Origin: Desulfopila aestuarii DSM 18488
GTDB taxonomy: Bacteria; Desulfobacterota; Desulfobulbia; Desulfobulbales; Desulfocapsaceae
Assembly (NCBI RefSeq): GCF_900143695.1
Contig: NZ_FRFE01000001.1
Location: 248,001 to 312,000 of the forward strand
DNA: 64,000 bases
Direction of reading: 5' to 3'
Shown here: positions 1 to 9,514 of the stretch, piece by piece
Layout: every line of letters starts with the position of its first letter
Position numbering within the stretch: the first letter of the stretch is position 1
Notes under the pieces: generated by a model
Database searches by the model: none
What the model saw: the letters and a program-made list of their open reading frames with translations, nothing else
Told to the model about the DNA's origin: nothing
Program-made: the position numbers and the translations under genes

Positions 1-21
1 ATTATTCTCTATTTCCTGCAT
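1..21 (-). CDS. start of an unidentified leftward gene (partial)
   Basis: Only the first seven codons (MQEIENN) lie in the window. The ATG at 21-19 is preceded on the minus strand by GGAAGGAG with 8 bases of spacing, a strong ribosome binding site. The product cannot be identified. An 18-base element shared with the oriC region lies about 50 bases upstream. Confidence 0.55.
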
Positions 22-254
22 ATCGTGTGCTCCTTCCAGAAACGTCTTTGATCTCCGGTGCATCATGTATCTTATTAAAAAAACACGTAACCGGACCGGC
101 GTCCGATTATCGTTGCCGCGTTGACACTTGCAGGCTTTCATAAATCTGCAAGCCCGCATTAATTGGTTGGACCGATTTAGCATGAGGCGCCCGGAAACGC
201 AAGGGAGGTACTTCCGAAGCAGCTCGCAAAGCAATTCCCCTGTTCCTGGTCCAA
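22..254. other. gene-free stretch
   Basis: I see no convincing gene. Reading frames crossing it look like chance frames and lack ribosome binding sites. It holds the ribosome binding site of the leftward partial gene, the 18-base repeat at 71-88, and an inverted repeat CTTGCAG (127-133) / CTGCAAG (146-152) beside a TTGACA at 121-126. No -10 box is correctly spaced from that TTGACA, so I do not call a promoter. Confidence 0.5.
71..88. repeat. 18-base repeat, copy 1
   Basis: CTTATTAAAAAAACACGT is identical to 38544-38561 beside the origin. Both copies lie 50-80 bases upstream of a minus-strand gene start. The seven-A run makes the match less surprising than for a mixed 18-mer. Confidence 0.5.
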
Positions 255-290
255 CAAAAAAGGCCGGATTCCCCATTGGAAATCCGGCCT
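255..290 (-). terminator. Rho-independent terminator of the zinc-ribbon gene
   Basis: Perfect 10-base arms AGGCCGGATT (261-270) and AATCCGGCCT (281-290) with a 10-base loop. On the minus strand the hairpin is followed by a T run, placed correctly for the gene ending at 333. There is no T run on the plus strand. Confidence 0.8.
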
Positions 291-332
291 CAAATCATCA
301 TCACCGTGATGAAATTTCGCTATCTTTGTACT

Positions 333-560
333 TCAATCGTCATCAAAACTCATTTCCTGATAATCTTCGTCGTCGTACCCTTCCTCCTGCCTGAGCAGCT
401 TAACAGGAGTCTTGGAGATGATCTCATATTCGGTACCACATTCCTGGCACGCGATAATATCGCCTTTATGAAAATAGTATTCGATAGGAATGAGTTCAAG
501 ACAGATTTCGCAACGTCCGAACTGCTCTGCACTCTCATTGTGCTTGCTCTGTTTCCCCAT
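333..560 (-). CDS. LysW-like small zinc-ribbon protein
   Basis: 75 residues with two Cys-x2-Cys pairs (CEIC and CQEC) about 22 residues apart, a zinc ribbon. The layout of the second knuckle (CGTEYEI) followed by a proline-containing linker and an acidic tail resembles LysW, the amino-group carrier of lysine or arginine biosynthesis. LysW carriers end in a conserved Glu that is modified; this one ends in Asp-Asp-Asp, so a carrier role is doubtful. The start at 560 is chosen over 578 because AAAGGAG lies 8 bases upstream of it. It is a single gene with its own terminator, and no lysine genes are nearby. Function is unknown; a regulatory or assembly factor is equally possible. Confidence 0.75.
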   Translation of the reverse strand: MGKQSKHNESAEQFGRCEICLELIPIEYYFHKGDIIACQECGTEYEIISKTPVKLLRQEEGYDDEDYQEMSFDDD

Positions 561-583
561 TGCCGCCTCTCCTTTCACCTTGA

Positions 584-589
584 ATTATC
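584..589 (-). promoter_or_regulatory. extended -10 promoter for the zinc-ribbon gene
   Basis: On the minus strand TGTGATAAT provides an extended -10 (TG-N-GATAAT), about 24 bases upstream of the ATG at 560. No clear -35 is seen. This is a plausible but weak call. Confidence 0.3.
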
Positions 590-816
590 ACAAATCCATA
601 CGCTCATTGGAAACAACAATCTCACTTATCACCACATATCACAAATTCTATATTTTTCCGAATGTTTATTGCTGCCGGAACCAGTAAACATCAACCGTCC
701 TCATTCGCACAGTCACCGATCTTTTTCACAGCTTCCCGCACCCCCAAAATAGGCATACAGACCACACACATCAAGTCGATGATAAAATAATAGTATCGTA
801 ACAGATTATTCATAAT

Positions 817-829
817 GGACGAATCGTCC
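817..829. repeat. inverted repeat upstream of speA, possible operator
   Basis: GGACGA-A-TCGTCC is a perfect 6+6 inverted repeat with one central base. It lies about 50 bases upstream of the candidate -35 of speA. It could be an operator or a chance palindrome. Confidence 0.3.
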
Positions 830-880
830 GAAAAATGGATCTATCTCTATATTTTTGTGGAATTTTCCGGTACAATTGTG

Positions 881-909
881 TTGACTTTACAGTCCTTTTC
901 AGCTAAATG
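881..909 (+). promoter_or_regulatory. candidate speA promoter
   Basis: TTGACT at 881-886 (five of six consensus bases), 17 bases of spacing, then TAAATG at 904-909. The -10 is poor. The site lies inside the longest possible speA reading frame, which supports the inner start at 989. Confidence 0.35.
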
Positions 910-988
910 CCATTCTCTCATCAAGACAAGCACACAGGTGGCCCAGGCCGCTCCGCAACTTCTCGTACAGACTCCCGAGGTATCTGAA

Positions 989-2914
989 ATGTGGCATGAT
1001 ATTTCTCGTATAAACAGCTGGACCATCAAAGACGCGACCGAGCATTACGGTATCGAAAAATGGGGCGCAGGTTATTTTTCCATCAACTCGACCGGTGATG
1101 TGGTGGTAACTCCTTCCGGTGCGGACAACGGTCCAAGCCTCAGTCTGCATGAGGTCGCCAAGGAGATCGAGGCGCGTGGTCTTTCCATGCCGGTATTGCT
1201 GCGCATTGAAAATATTCTCGGCTCCCAGATTAAGCTGTTGCACGAGACCTTCCGCAAAGTCATCCTCGAGAACAACTACCGTGGCGTTTACAAAGGCGTG
1301 TTCCCCATCAAGGTGAACCAGCAGGAACAAGTCATCGAAACAATCAGCCAGTTAGGTAAGACCTTCAACCACGGTCTTGAAGCGGGTTCCAAATCCGAAT
1401 TGATTGCCGCCATCTCCATGCTGCAGAACCGAAGTGCCTGCCTGATCTGCAACGGCTATAAGGACGAGGAGTTCATCGATCTCGGTCTCTACGCCGTCAA
1501 AATGGGATTTCAGGTATTTTTCGTGGTGGAAGTCCCGGGCGAAGTGGATCTCATCATTGAGCGCTCCAAGGTTCACAATATCAAACCGGCCATAGGTTTT
1601 CGCATCAAACTCTCCACCCAGGCGGAGGGCAAGTGGAATGAATCGGGCGGTGACGCCAGCGTCTTCGGCCTCACAATGAGCCACACCATTGACGCCCTCG
1701 ACCGGCTGAGAGCAGAAGGCATGCTCGACTGTCTACAGCTCCTCCACTACCACATCGGTTCGCAGATCCCCAACATCAGCGATATACGCGCCGGTGCCAT
1801 GGAGGCCTGCCGGCTCTATGAAGAGCTGGTACTGGAGGGAGCGCCCATGGGCTATCTCGATCTGGGCGGCGGTCTGGCGGTAGACTATGACGGCTCCAAT
1901 ACCAACTCCAATTCGAGTCGTAACTATTCAATGGAAGAGTATTGTTCGGATATCGTCGAATCTATCATCACGGTACTCGATAAAAACGACATCCCGCACC
2001 CGACCATTATTACCGAATCGGGCCGGGCCATTGTCGCCTACTACTCAGTGCTGCTCTTCAACATCCTGGATATCAGTTCGTTTGAGCCGCCACCGATTCC
2101 CGACAAGCTGCCGGTAGTCGATAACGACCTCCTCGAAAACCTGATGCTCACCTATAACATGGTCTCAACCAGGAACATTCAGGAGTGCTGCAACGACGCC
2201 CTTTTCTACCGAACTCAGGCACGCCAGCTGTTCAAACACGGGGGGATCACCCTCCGTGAAAGGGCTCTGGCAGAAAACCTGGTCCAGCATACCTTGATGA
2301 AGATTTCGAAAATCTCCAAGGAGCTTGACCATATTCCGAAGGACGTGCAGAAGATCAACAAGCTGATCTACGACATCTACTACGGCAACTTCAGTCTGTT
2401 CCAGTCACTGCCAGACGTGTGGGCCATTGATCAGATCCTGCCGGTGATGCCGATTCACCGTTTGAATGAAATGCCGACGAGGCCGGCCATTATCTCTGAC
2501 ATCACCTGCGACTGCGATGGCAAGATCGACAAGTTCCCCGATATTTCCCAGGAAAAAACCAGTGTCATGCTCCATCCGTTGAAGGATAACGAGGAGTATT
2601 ATCTGGGTGTCTTCCTGGTGGGTGCCTATCAGGAGACTCTTGGGGATCTGCATAATCTCTTTGGGGATACCAACGTGGTCTCCATCCATGTCAACGACGA
2701 CGGCAGCTATAAATTCATCCGCGAGCTCGAAGGCGACTCGGTGGCCGATGTGTTGACCTATGTGGAATATGACATCCGGGCCATGAAAAACAGGCTGAAG
2801 GATCTGGCCGAAGACGCCATTGACCAGGGCTTTATTTCGGCCCGGGAGCGAAAATCAATTCTCGCGATCTTTGAAGAGGGCTTGCGAGGCTACACCTATT
2901 TCGAAAAAGAGTAA
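989..2914 (+). CDS. speA: biosynthetic arginine decarboxylase SpeA
   Basis: Decarboxylates arginine to agmatine, the first step of agmatine-derived polyamine synthesis. 641 residues, normal for the SpeA family (fold III, PLP-dependent). The PLP lysine is in FPIKVNQ near residue 108, followed by HYHIGSQ near 252, the glycine-rich LDLGGGLAVDY near 290 and ESGRAIVAYY near 342. The start at 989 is preceded by CGAGG at 8 bases and gives the usual N-terminus; an upstream ATG at 815 is possible but unlikely. It leads an operon with a carboxyspermidine-type dehydrogenase and decarboxylase, so agmatine or putrescine made from it probably feeds those two enzymes. No agmatinase or agmatine deiminase is in the window. 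Confidence 0.93.
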   Translation: MWHDISRINSWTIKDATEHYGIEKWGAGYFSINSTGDVVVTPSGADNGPSLSLHEVAKEIEARGLSMPVLLRIENILGSQIKLLHETFRKVILENNYRGVYKGVFPIKVNQQEQVIETISQLGKTFNHGLEAGSKSELIAAISMLQNRSACLICNGYKDEEFIDLGLYAVKMGFQVFFVVEVPGEVDLIIERSKVHNIKPAIGFRIKLSTQAEGKWNESGGDASVFGLTMSHTIDALDRLRAEGMLDCLQLLHYHIGSQIPNISDIRAGAMEACRLYEELVLEGAPMGYLDLGGGLAVDYDGSNTNSNSSRNYSMEEYCSDIVESIITVLDKNDIPHPTIITESGRAIVAYYSVLLFNILDISSFEPPPIPDKLPVVDNDLLENLMLTYNMVSTRNIQECCNDALFYRTQARQLFKHGGITLRERALAENLVQHTLMKISKISKELDHIPKDVQKINKLIYDIYYGNFSLFQSLPDVWAIDQILPVMPIHRLNEMPTRPAIISDITCDCDGKIDKFPDISQEKTSVMLHPLKDNEEYYLGVFLVGAYQETLGDLHNLFGDTNVVSIHVNDDGSYKFIRELEGDSVADVLTYVEYDIRAMKNRLKDLAEDAIDQGFISARERKSILAIFEEGLRGYTYFEKE

Positions 2915-2926
2915 CTGCATTTTCAC

Positions 2927-2940
2927 CATCAACGTTGATG
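2927..2940. repeat. 14-base perfect palindrome in the speA-dehydrogenase spacer
   Basis: CATCAACGTTGATG is a perfect palindrome 12 bases after the speA stop. It has no T run, so it is not a typical terminator. It could be a processing site or a protein-binding site. Confidence 0.3.
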
Positions 2941-3006
2941 ATCTTGAAAACAGTCAGCTTAGCCATGCGGATGGGCTCGTAAAAAGTTTAGAAGAGAGGA
3001 AAGAAT

Positions 3007-4224
<1,218 letters not shown>

Positions 4225-4231
4225 GCCCAAC

Positions 4232-5428
4232 GTGACAAGTCCAACACGAACCAAGACTCTTGACCGGCAGACCCTGGCGGATTTCCCCCTGGATATCATC
4301 CGCCAGGTGCAGACACCCTGCTACCTGATCAGCGAGGACGCGGTGCGCCGCAACTGCGAACTGCTGGACACCGTCCAGCAGCGCACCGGCGCCAAGATCC
4401 TGCTGGCCTTGAAAGCTTTTGCCCTGCCGGCACTGTTTCCGATTATCCGCAGCTATCTGCACGGGGTCTGCGCCAGCGGCCCCATCGAGGCTCAACTGGG
4501 GCGTGAGGAGTTCGGCCGCGAGGTACACACCTATGCCCCGGCCTATACTGCAAACCAGATGGAACGGGTAATCAGCTACTCGGACCACATCCTCTTTAAC
4601 TCCATCCGTCAGTGGCAGACCCATCGTCATGCCATCGATACGGCAGAGCGGGATATTGAAGTAGGTTTGCGCGTCAATCCCGGCCACGCCGAGGTGGAGG
4701 TAGATCTCTACAACCCCTGCCAGCCTGGATCGCGATTCGGCCTTGGTCCTGAAGATTTACAAGGTGTTGACCTCTCAGGTATTTCCGGCCTGCACTTTCA
4801 TGCACTGTGCGAGCAGAATGCCGATGTGCTGGTGCGGGTGCTCGATCATTTCGAACGTCGATTCGGCAACTATATCGACAAGATGCAGTGGATCAACTTC
4901 GGCGGCGGCCATCATATTACCCGGGCCGATTATGATGTCGATCTGCTCTGTGAAACGATTATTGATTTTAGGAGACGTTACAACAATATTCCGGTTTATC
5001 TTGAGCCCGGCGAAGCTGTGGTCCTGAACGGCGGGGTTTTTGTCACCAGCGTGGTTGACACCATGTACAACGGCATGGATATCGCCATACTCGACTCTTC
5101 GGCCGAAACCCATATGCCCGACGTGCTGGCCATGCCCTATCGCCCTCACATTGTCGGCAGCGGTCAGGCCGGCGAACTGATGCACACCTACCGGCTGGGC
5201 GGTATCTCCTGTCTCGCCGGTGATGTTGTCGGCGACTACTCGTTCCCAGCCCCCCTTGAACCGGGACGGAAGCTGGTGCTGACCGATATGGCCCTCTACT
5301 CCTTTGTGAAGAACAACACCTTCAACGGAGTGGAGCTGCCATCCATCTACACCTGTTCACTGGAGAACAGTGCACCGACACTTATTAAAAGCTTTGGCTA
5401 TGAGGATTACAGGATCAGAATCGCTTAA
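4232..5428 (+). CDS. nspC: carboxynorspermidine/carboxyspermidine decarboxylase
   Basis: PLP-dependent fold III decarboxylase of 398 residues that removes CO2 from the carboxylated polyamine made by the preceding gene, giving spermidine, norspermidine or aminopropylagmatine. The PLP lysine is in LLALKAF near residue 61; NFGGGHH near 222 and EPGEAVV near 258 bind cofactor phosphate. The GTG at 4232 has AGG a few bases upstream and starts seven bases after the dehydrogenase stop. A TTG at 4202 would give ten more residues that overlap the previous gene. It ends the operon; the next gene is convergent. Confidence 0.9.
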   Translation: MTSPTRTKTLDRQTLADFPLDIIRQVQTPCYLISEDAVRRNCELLDTVQQRTGAKILLALKAFALPALFPIIRSYLHGVCASGPIEAQLGREEFGREVHTYAPAYTANQMERVISYSDHILFNSIRQWQTHRHAIDTAERDIEVGLRVNPGHAEVEVDLYNPCQPGSRFGLGPEDLQGVDLSGISGLHFHALCEQNADVLVRVLDHFERRFGNYIDKMQWINFGGGHHITRADYDVDLLCETIIDFRRRYNNIPVYLEPGEAVVLNGGVFVTSVVDTMYNGMDIAILDSSAETHMPDVLAMPYRPHIVGSGQAGELMHTYRLGGISCLAGDVVGDYSFPAPLEPGRKLVLTDMALYSFVKNNTFNGVELPSIYTCSLENSAPTLIKSFGYEDYRIRIA

Positions 5429-5509
5429 CGGACGAACTCATGAATTTCCACGAAGAGGATGTGACGTCTCGGACAATTCACCACCAGCTCTTCATTTCTC
5501 CCCACAGGC

Positions 5510-6322
5510 TCAACCGACGGCGCCCTTGATAATCTCTTTGTCGAAATAGTTGATAGCCATGCCGGCGTCCACCACGATGGTCTGGGCATTGATCCCCGAA
5601 GCACGGGGCGAAAGCAGAAATACAGCGGTATCCGCCGCCTCCCGGGTGGTGAGTGCCGCTTTCCGCAAGATAGCCTTCTCAGCAAAAAGATAGCTGTCCA
5701 CATAACCGGGAATTCCAGCCGAAGCCGAGGTTTTCAGAAGACCAGGCGCCACTGCATTAAAGCGGATATGGGAAAAGGCTGAAAAACTCTTGGCCAGAAA
5801 ACAGCAGGAAGAATCAAGTGCCGCCTTGATCGGTGCCATATAGCCGTAATTCTCCGCCGCCATTCTGGTGGTGGAAATGGAAATGGTGACCATTGAGGCA
5901 TCTTGGGACAACAGATCCTTGAAGTGATTGGCAATGCTGATGAACGAAAAGCAGGAAATATCGACAGCCTGGAGAAAATCTTTTTTCAGGGTGGAGTGAA
6001 ACGGTTTCAACCCTTCCGAATAGTTGGCAAAGGCAATGGAGTGCACAATCCCGTCAATTTTGGCTCCGCCCTGATTTTTTAAATAGCCGGCTATCTCGTC
6101 TCTTACCCGCACGATATTCTCTTCTTCTTCGACATCGCAAAGAAAAACTGGGCAATCGGGAAAGAGCTTGGTCGCAGTCGTCCGCCGCTCCTCGGAGCGC
6201 ACCACATGGATCACCTCAGCCCCTTCCGCGACCAGGGTCCGGGCGATTGCGCAAGCCACAGATTTTTTGTTGGCCAGGCCAAAGACAATAAATTTTCTGC
6301 CGGTAATATCTAAAAAGCTCAT
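5510..6322 (-). CDS. FabI-like enoyl-ACP reductase (short-chain dehydrogenase fold)
   Basis: 270 residues. The N-terminal [13 protein letters not shown] cofactor loop and VHSIAFAN are FabI hallmarks, and the active-site Tyr159-x6-Lys166 (NYGYMAPIK) is present. FabI reduces enoyl-ACP with NAD(P)H in the last step of each fatty-acid elongation cycle. Odd point: the first tyrosine of E. coli FabI, ten residues before the catalytic one, aligns here with Ile149. The start at 6322 (ATG) gives normal family length; a TTG at 6370 would add 16 unusual residues. The ribosome binding site is weak. It is a single gene, not in a fatty-acid operon, so a side role or a substrate other than enoyl-ACP is possible. 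Confidence 0.8.
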   Translation of the reverse strand: MSFLDITGRKFIVFGLANKKSVACAIARTLVAEGAEVIHVVRSEERRTTATKLFPDCPVFLCDVEEEENIVRVRDEIAGYLKNQGGAKIDGIVHSIAFANYSEGLKPFHSTLKKDFLQAVDISCFSFISIANHFKDLLSQDASMVTISISTTRMAAENYGYMAPIKAALDSSCCFLAKSFSAFSHIRFNAVAPGLLKTSASAGIPGYVDSYLFAEKAILRKAALTTREAADTAVFLLSPRASGINAQTIVVDAGMAINYFDKEIIKGAVG

Positions 6323-6701
6323 GTGTTCCGTTGTCTGTTGAGCCTCTTGCAAAAAGGTCTTTTCGCCCAAACTCAGCGTTATGCTAATAATTTTATCCTC
6401 GGAATATTATGTATATGCCTGTTGTAAAATTTTTAGCATGCCTCGGAGTCTACGCTTACCTGATTTTGAGCAAAAATCCTCATTTTGCAAAAGGCTCTGT
6501 TGGTAATGTTTCGGATGAAGGTGTGATCGGCTCAGGATACACTACCCAAATCAGCGGTACAAGGAACAATCCGCCCATTCATCTGCTCACAACCTGGTTG
6601 TTGATCGGACTTTTGCGTTGTTCTTTCTCCACAGTTTACGGTATATGAACTGCAGAAAATGACGTTTGCCTATTCCCCATCACCCTCTCTTCCCATTTAA
6701 C
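6323..6701. other. divergent intergenic region fabI-like / HyuA-like
   Basis: About 380 bases between divergent starts. A 79-codon frame at 6409-6648 crosses it but has no recognisable family or good ribosome binding site, so I do not call it. It should hold the two divergent promoters, but I see no pair of boxes good enough to list. Confidence 0.4.
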
Positions 6702-8336
6702 ATGCAGAAATATATTATCGGAATCGACACCGGCGGCACCTTCACCGACGCAGTTCTCCTTGAACAAGCAACCGGTAGAATTATCGCCTCAGCCAAAAAG
6801 GCAACCACTCACCAACAGCTCGCCATCGGTACGGGTGAGGCGCTGGCTGCCCTGCTCGAGACAGCGCAGATCACCCCTGAAAACATCAGTTCACTGACGG
6901 TTTCCTCAACTCTTGCCACCAACTCCGTGGTGGAAAACAAAGGGGCAAGGGTAGCCCTGCTTATCATTGGCTACGTACGTCATTTTCGGCTGCCGGTAAA
7001 AGCCGTCATCTACATCAAGGGCGGTCATACCATCACCGGGGATGAAGAAGAACCTCTCGACCTCGACTATCTGGTGGAGATCGTCAACGGCCTGAAAAAC
7101 GAGGTGGATGCTTACGGTGTCTGCTCTGCCATGTCGATTAAAAATCCGACCCACGAACTGGTGGCTGAAAAAGCCATCTCGATGATCGACCCGAAGCCTG
7201 TTTTCTGCTCGCACCGGACCAGCGACGTCGCCGGCATGAAAGAACGCGCCGCCACCGCTGGTCTTCACGCCAAACTCATGCCCATCATGCAGGAATATCT
7301 GGCCGGCATCAAAGAGGCCATGCGCACGCTGGGCCTAACTTGCCCGATCTCTATCGTCAGCGGTAACGGCTCCACCATCAGCAGTGATAAGGCGGTGGAG
7401 TTTGCCGGCTCCACCGTGGCCAGCGGACCCGCCTGCACCGCCCACTTTGGTGCGCTACAGACACGTGAAGATGCCCTGGTAATCGATGTAGGCGGCACTA
7501 CCACCGATATCGCCATGATCAAAGACGGTGCACCGATACTCGCGGCAGAAGGATGCCAGATAGGCGGATGGCGCACCCATGTGGAGGCGGTGGATATGGT
7601 CACCGGCGGCATTGGCGGCGACAGCCATGTCATGGTGGACACCAAAGGCAGCATCTCGCTTGGTCCCGGTCGGGTGATGCCGCTGGCAATGAGCAGGAAC
7701 ACCCCCGATATAGCAAGCTGGCTCGGCACCGGTGAAAAGGCCAAACTCATCGTCGGCCGTCCCGAAAAACTCGCAGGCCAGGATCACGAAGTTGCCGACT
7801 GTCTGCTCCGCCTGGGCCCCACTACCTTGCACGGAATCAAGGCAGCAACAGGTCTTGCCGGTGTGCCATTAGAGAAGACGCTGGAGCAAATGGCCAACCT
7901 GCAGCATATCTATGAATGCGGCTTTACCCCCACCGACGCGTTGCACGTTCTTGGCCGCATCGATATCGGCGATGCGGCTGCCGCCCGCCTGGGAGCCGAG
8001 ATTCTTGGTGCGGCAGCAGGTCTTGATGCCGAGGAATTCAGCCGCAGCATCATCGCCAAGGCTGAAGAGAAAATCGAAAACCTCATTATCGACTACTTGA
8101 TCCAGCACTACTGGGGTAACTCACTTGCCGGTTTTCTGAATGCGCGAAACGATCATCCGGTTCTAGGCGTCAACTTTTCACTGAAGATCCCGCTGATCGG
8201 CATCGGCGCCGCCGCCCGCCACCTGCTGCCGGCAGTGGCCGAGCGGCTGGGAACGAGCATCAGCTTTCCCGACAACTGCGAAGTGGGCAACGCCATAGGC
8301 GCCGCCATGATTGGCGCGACAAACCTGAATTGCTAA
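6702..8336 (+). CDS. stand-alone hydantoinase/oxoprolinase (HyuA-type) family protein
   Basis: 544 residues. IDTGGTFTDAVLL at the N-terminus and DVGGTTTDIAMI in the middle are the two phosphate-binding motifs of the ASKHA-fold HyuA/oxoprolinase N-terminal and core domains. Classical enzymes hydrolyse ATP to open a cyclic amide and work with a HyuB subunit; no HyuB is present here. Short single-chain homologues are common in anaerobes and archaea, and their substrates are mostly unknown. The ATG at 6702 is chosen because it puts the phosphate loop next to the N-terminus; a TTG at 6666 is the alternative. It is monocistronic, with a hairpin after the stop. Confidence 0.85.
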   Translation: MQKYIIGIDTGGTFTDAVLLEQATGRIIASAKKATTHQQLAIGTGEALAALLETAQITPENISSLTVSSTLATNSVVENKGARVALLIIGYVRHFRLPVKAVIYIKGGHTITGDEEEPLDLDYLVEIVNGLKNEVDAYGVCSAMSIKNPTHELVAEKAISMIDPKPVFCSHRTSDVAGMKERAATAGLHAKLMPIMQEYLAGIKEAMRTLGLTCPISIVSGNGSTISSDKAVEFAGSTVASGPACTAHFGALQTREDALVIDVGGTTTDIAMIKDGAPILAAEGCQIGGWRTHVEAVDMVTGGIGGDSHVMVDTKGSISLGPGRVMPLAMSRNTPDIASWLGTGEKAKLIVGRPEKLAGQDHEVADCLLRLGPTTLHGIKAATGLAGVPLEKTLEQMANLQHIYECGFTPTDALHVLGRIDIGDAAAARLGAEILGAAAGLDAEEFSRSIIAKAEEKIENLIIDYLIQHYWGNSLAGFLNARNDHPVLGVNFSLKIPLIGIGAAARHLLPAVAERLGTSISFPDNCEVGNAIGAAMIGATNLNC

Positions 8337-8344
8337 ATGGCAAG

Positions 8345-8371
8345 ACCGCCGGTCGAAACGTGACCGGCGGT
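8345..8371. terminator. hairpin between convergent genes
   Basis: Perfect 10-base arms ACCGCCGGTC (8345-8354) and GACCGGCGGT (8362-8371), with a 7-base loop, between two convergent stops. It has no T run on either strand, so it is terminator-like rather than a textbook intrinsic terminator. Confidence 0.55.
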
Positions 8372-8388
8372 GAAGTTGGAAGGGGTGG

Positions 8389-9051
8389 CTATTTGATATC
8401 GGCGATAAACGTATTTGACTTTTCAATGGCCCGGTTCATCTGGGTCACCAGTCTGTTGATTTCACCTTTGAGTGAAGCGAACTCCTCTTTCAAGGAACCA
8501 ATTGCCTGAGCATTGAGATTATGCTTAAGGTAAAGCACATTGTCCTGGAAAATGCGTAACACCGGTTCCATGCTCTTTTCTGCCTGATGCATGGAGGATA
8601 TCATCTCTTTATAACGCCCTTTGGTCTTCTCAAGCTTCACTTTGCTTGAACGACGAAGTTCGGCGTTCTGGTAGAGATCAAGCTCGGCCTGCCACTCCTC
8701 GAACAGGGCGCCTGCCACGGCCTCCACCTTATCGATGCGCTCTGAGACATTATCAGCGGCATCCTTCGTATCTTCATATTCAGCGTTCAGTTTGTCATAG
8801 GCCCGCTTCAGATCGGTATCCTTCAACTGCACCACGGCATTAAACTGTTCCAGCGCCGACTTGAACTGTTCCTGGGCATCCTCCTGGGCATCACGGGCAT
8901 TCTCCACTCTGTCGATCATAATATCCCGTTTATGGATGCCCACCTTTTCCATGGCCCCGTAATAGGTATCGGCGCAGCCGCTCAGCATGATCGGTAGAAT
9001 TGCCAACCACGCCAGTAACACCAACTCGGACCAGCTGTGATACTTCACCAT
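8389..9051 (-). CDS. DUF2959-like coiled-coil lipoprotein
   Basis: 220 residues. A short signal peptide ends in the lipobox LSGC (Cys26), so the mature protein should be lipid-anchored outside the inner membrane. The rest is charged and helical with heptad-like spacing, predicted as long coiled coils, and matches the DUF2959 family of unknown function. The start at 9051 is chosen because GGAG precedes it at 5-6 bases; longer starts at 9063 and 9156 are possible, the latter giving a poor N-terminus. Convergent with the HyuA-like gene. Confidence 0.75.
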   Translation of the reverse strand: MVKYHSWSELVLLAWLAILPIMLSGCADTYYGAMEKVGIHKRDIMIDRVENARDAQEDAQEQFKSALEQFNAVVQLKDTDLKRAYDKLNAEYEDTKDAADNVSERIDKVEAVAGALFEEWQAELDLYQNAELRRSSKVKLEKTKGRYKEMISSMHQAEKSMEPVLRIFQDNVLYLKHNLNAQAIGSLKEEFASLKGEINRLVTQMNRAIEKSNTFIADIK

Positions 9052-9280
9052 CTTGTTCTCCATTGATAGAAATTGTCTATTTGTTTCCAGATGTTCGATA
9101 AGCCAACATAACCAGAAAAAATGTTTGATGCAAAAAATATCACTCTGGAAGACCATCAGGGCCAGACCAACAACAGCTTCGTATTGTACTTATAAAAGCA
9201 GTGATTTATAGTGGCAACAATACGACTTGAGGAGCAATCACGATATTCGTTCCTGAGGGCATGTAACATAGGAGGGCGAG

Positions 9281-9493
9281 ATGGCAGAACAACAACCTAC
9301 CCCCAAGAGCGCCCGCATCACATGTAATGGCTGCGGCGGTTCCGGCCAGATCTCTTTTTTTCGGGGTGTGAGCAGATTTGTCATGGATTGGGATGACTGT
9401 CCTGACTGCCTTGGCACCGGCTATATCGAAAAACCTGCGACCGAACCGAAGGCCGGCAGTCAGAACAACAGAGAAATCCCATCCGATAAATAA
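9281..9493 (+). CDS. small DnaJ-type zinc-finger protein
   Basis: 70 residues with two Cys-x2-Cys-x-Gly-x-Gly repeats (CNGCGGSG and CPDCLGTG), the same knuckle as in DnaJ cysteine-rich domains, so it probably binds one zinc. A strong AGGAGGG lies upstream of the ATG. It is followed after 21 bases by a cysteine-cluster protein, and the two are probably one transcript. There is no J-domain or other catalytic part; function unknown. Confidence 0.75.
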   Translation: MAEQQPTPKSARITCNGCGGSGQISFFRGVSRFVMDWDDCPDCLGTGYIEKPATEPKAGSQNNREIPSDK

Positions 9494-9514
9494 CATATCA
9501 AGGCGGTCCACACC

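Larger units (their letters stand above)
590..988. other. divergent intergenic region upstream of speA
   Basis: About 400 bases between the leftward zinc-ribbon gene and speA. It contains the inverted repeat at 817-829 and a candidate speA promoter at 881-909. An in-frame extension of speA back to 815 exists, but it adds 58 residues that do not look like the family's N-terminus and would overlap the promoter. I see no other gene. Confidence 0.5.

Noticed and set aside
128-752. Two rightward reading frames (128-394 and 276-752)
   Set aside because: They overlap the leftward zinc-ribbon gene and its terminator, have no ribosome binding site and no protein-like pattern.
815-988. Upstream extension of speA from the ATG at 815
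   Set aside because: The added 58 residues do not match the family, lack a ribosome binding site and cover a promoter-like site; the ATG at 989 has CGAGG at good spacing.
6409-6648. 79-codon frame between the FabI-like and HyuA-like genes
   Set aside because: No family, no good ribosome binding site, and it fills the expected divergent promoter region.
8345-8371. The hairpin after the HyuA-like gene as a strong intrinsic terminator
   Set aside because: It has no T run on either strand, so I list it only as terminator-like.
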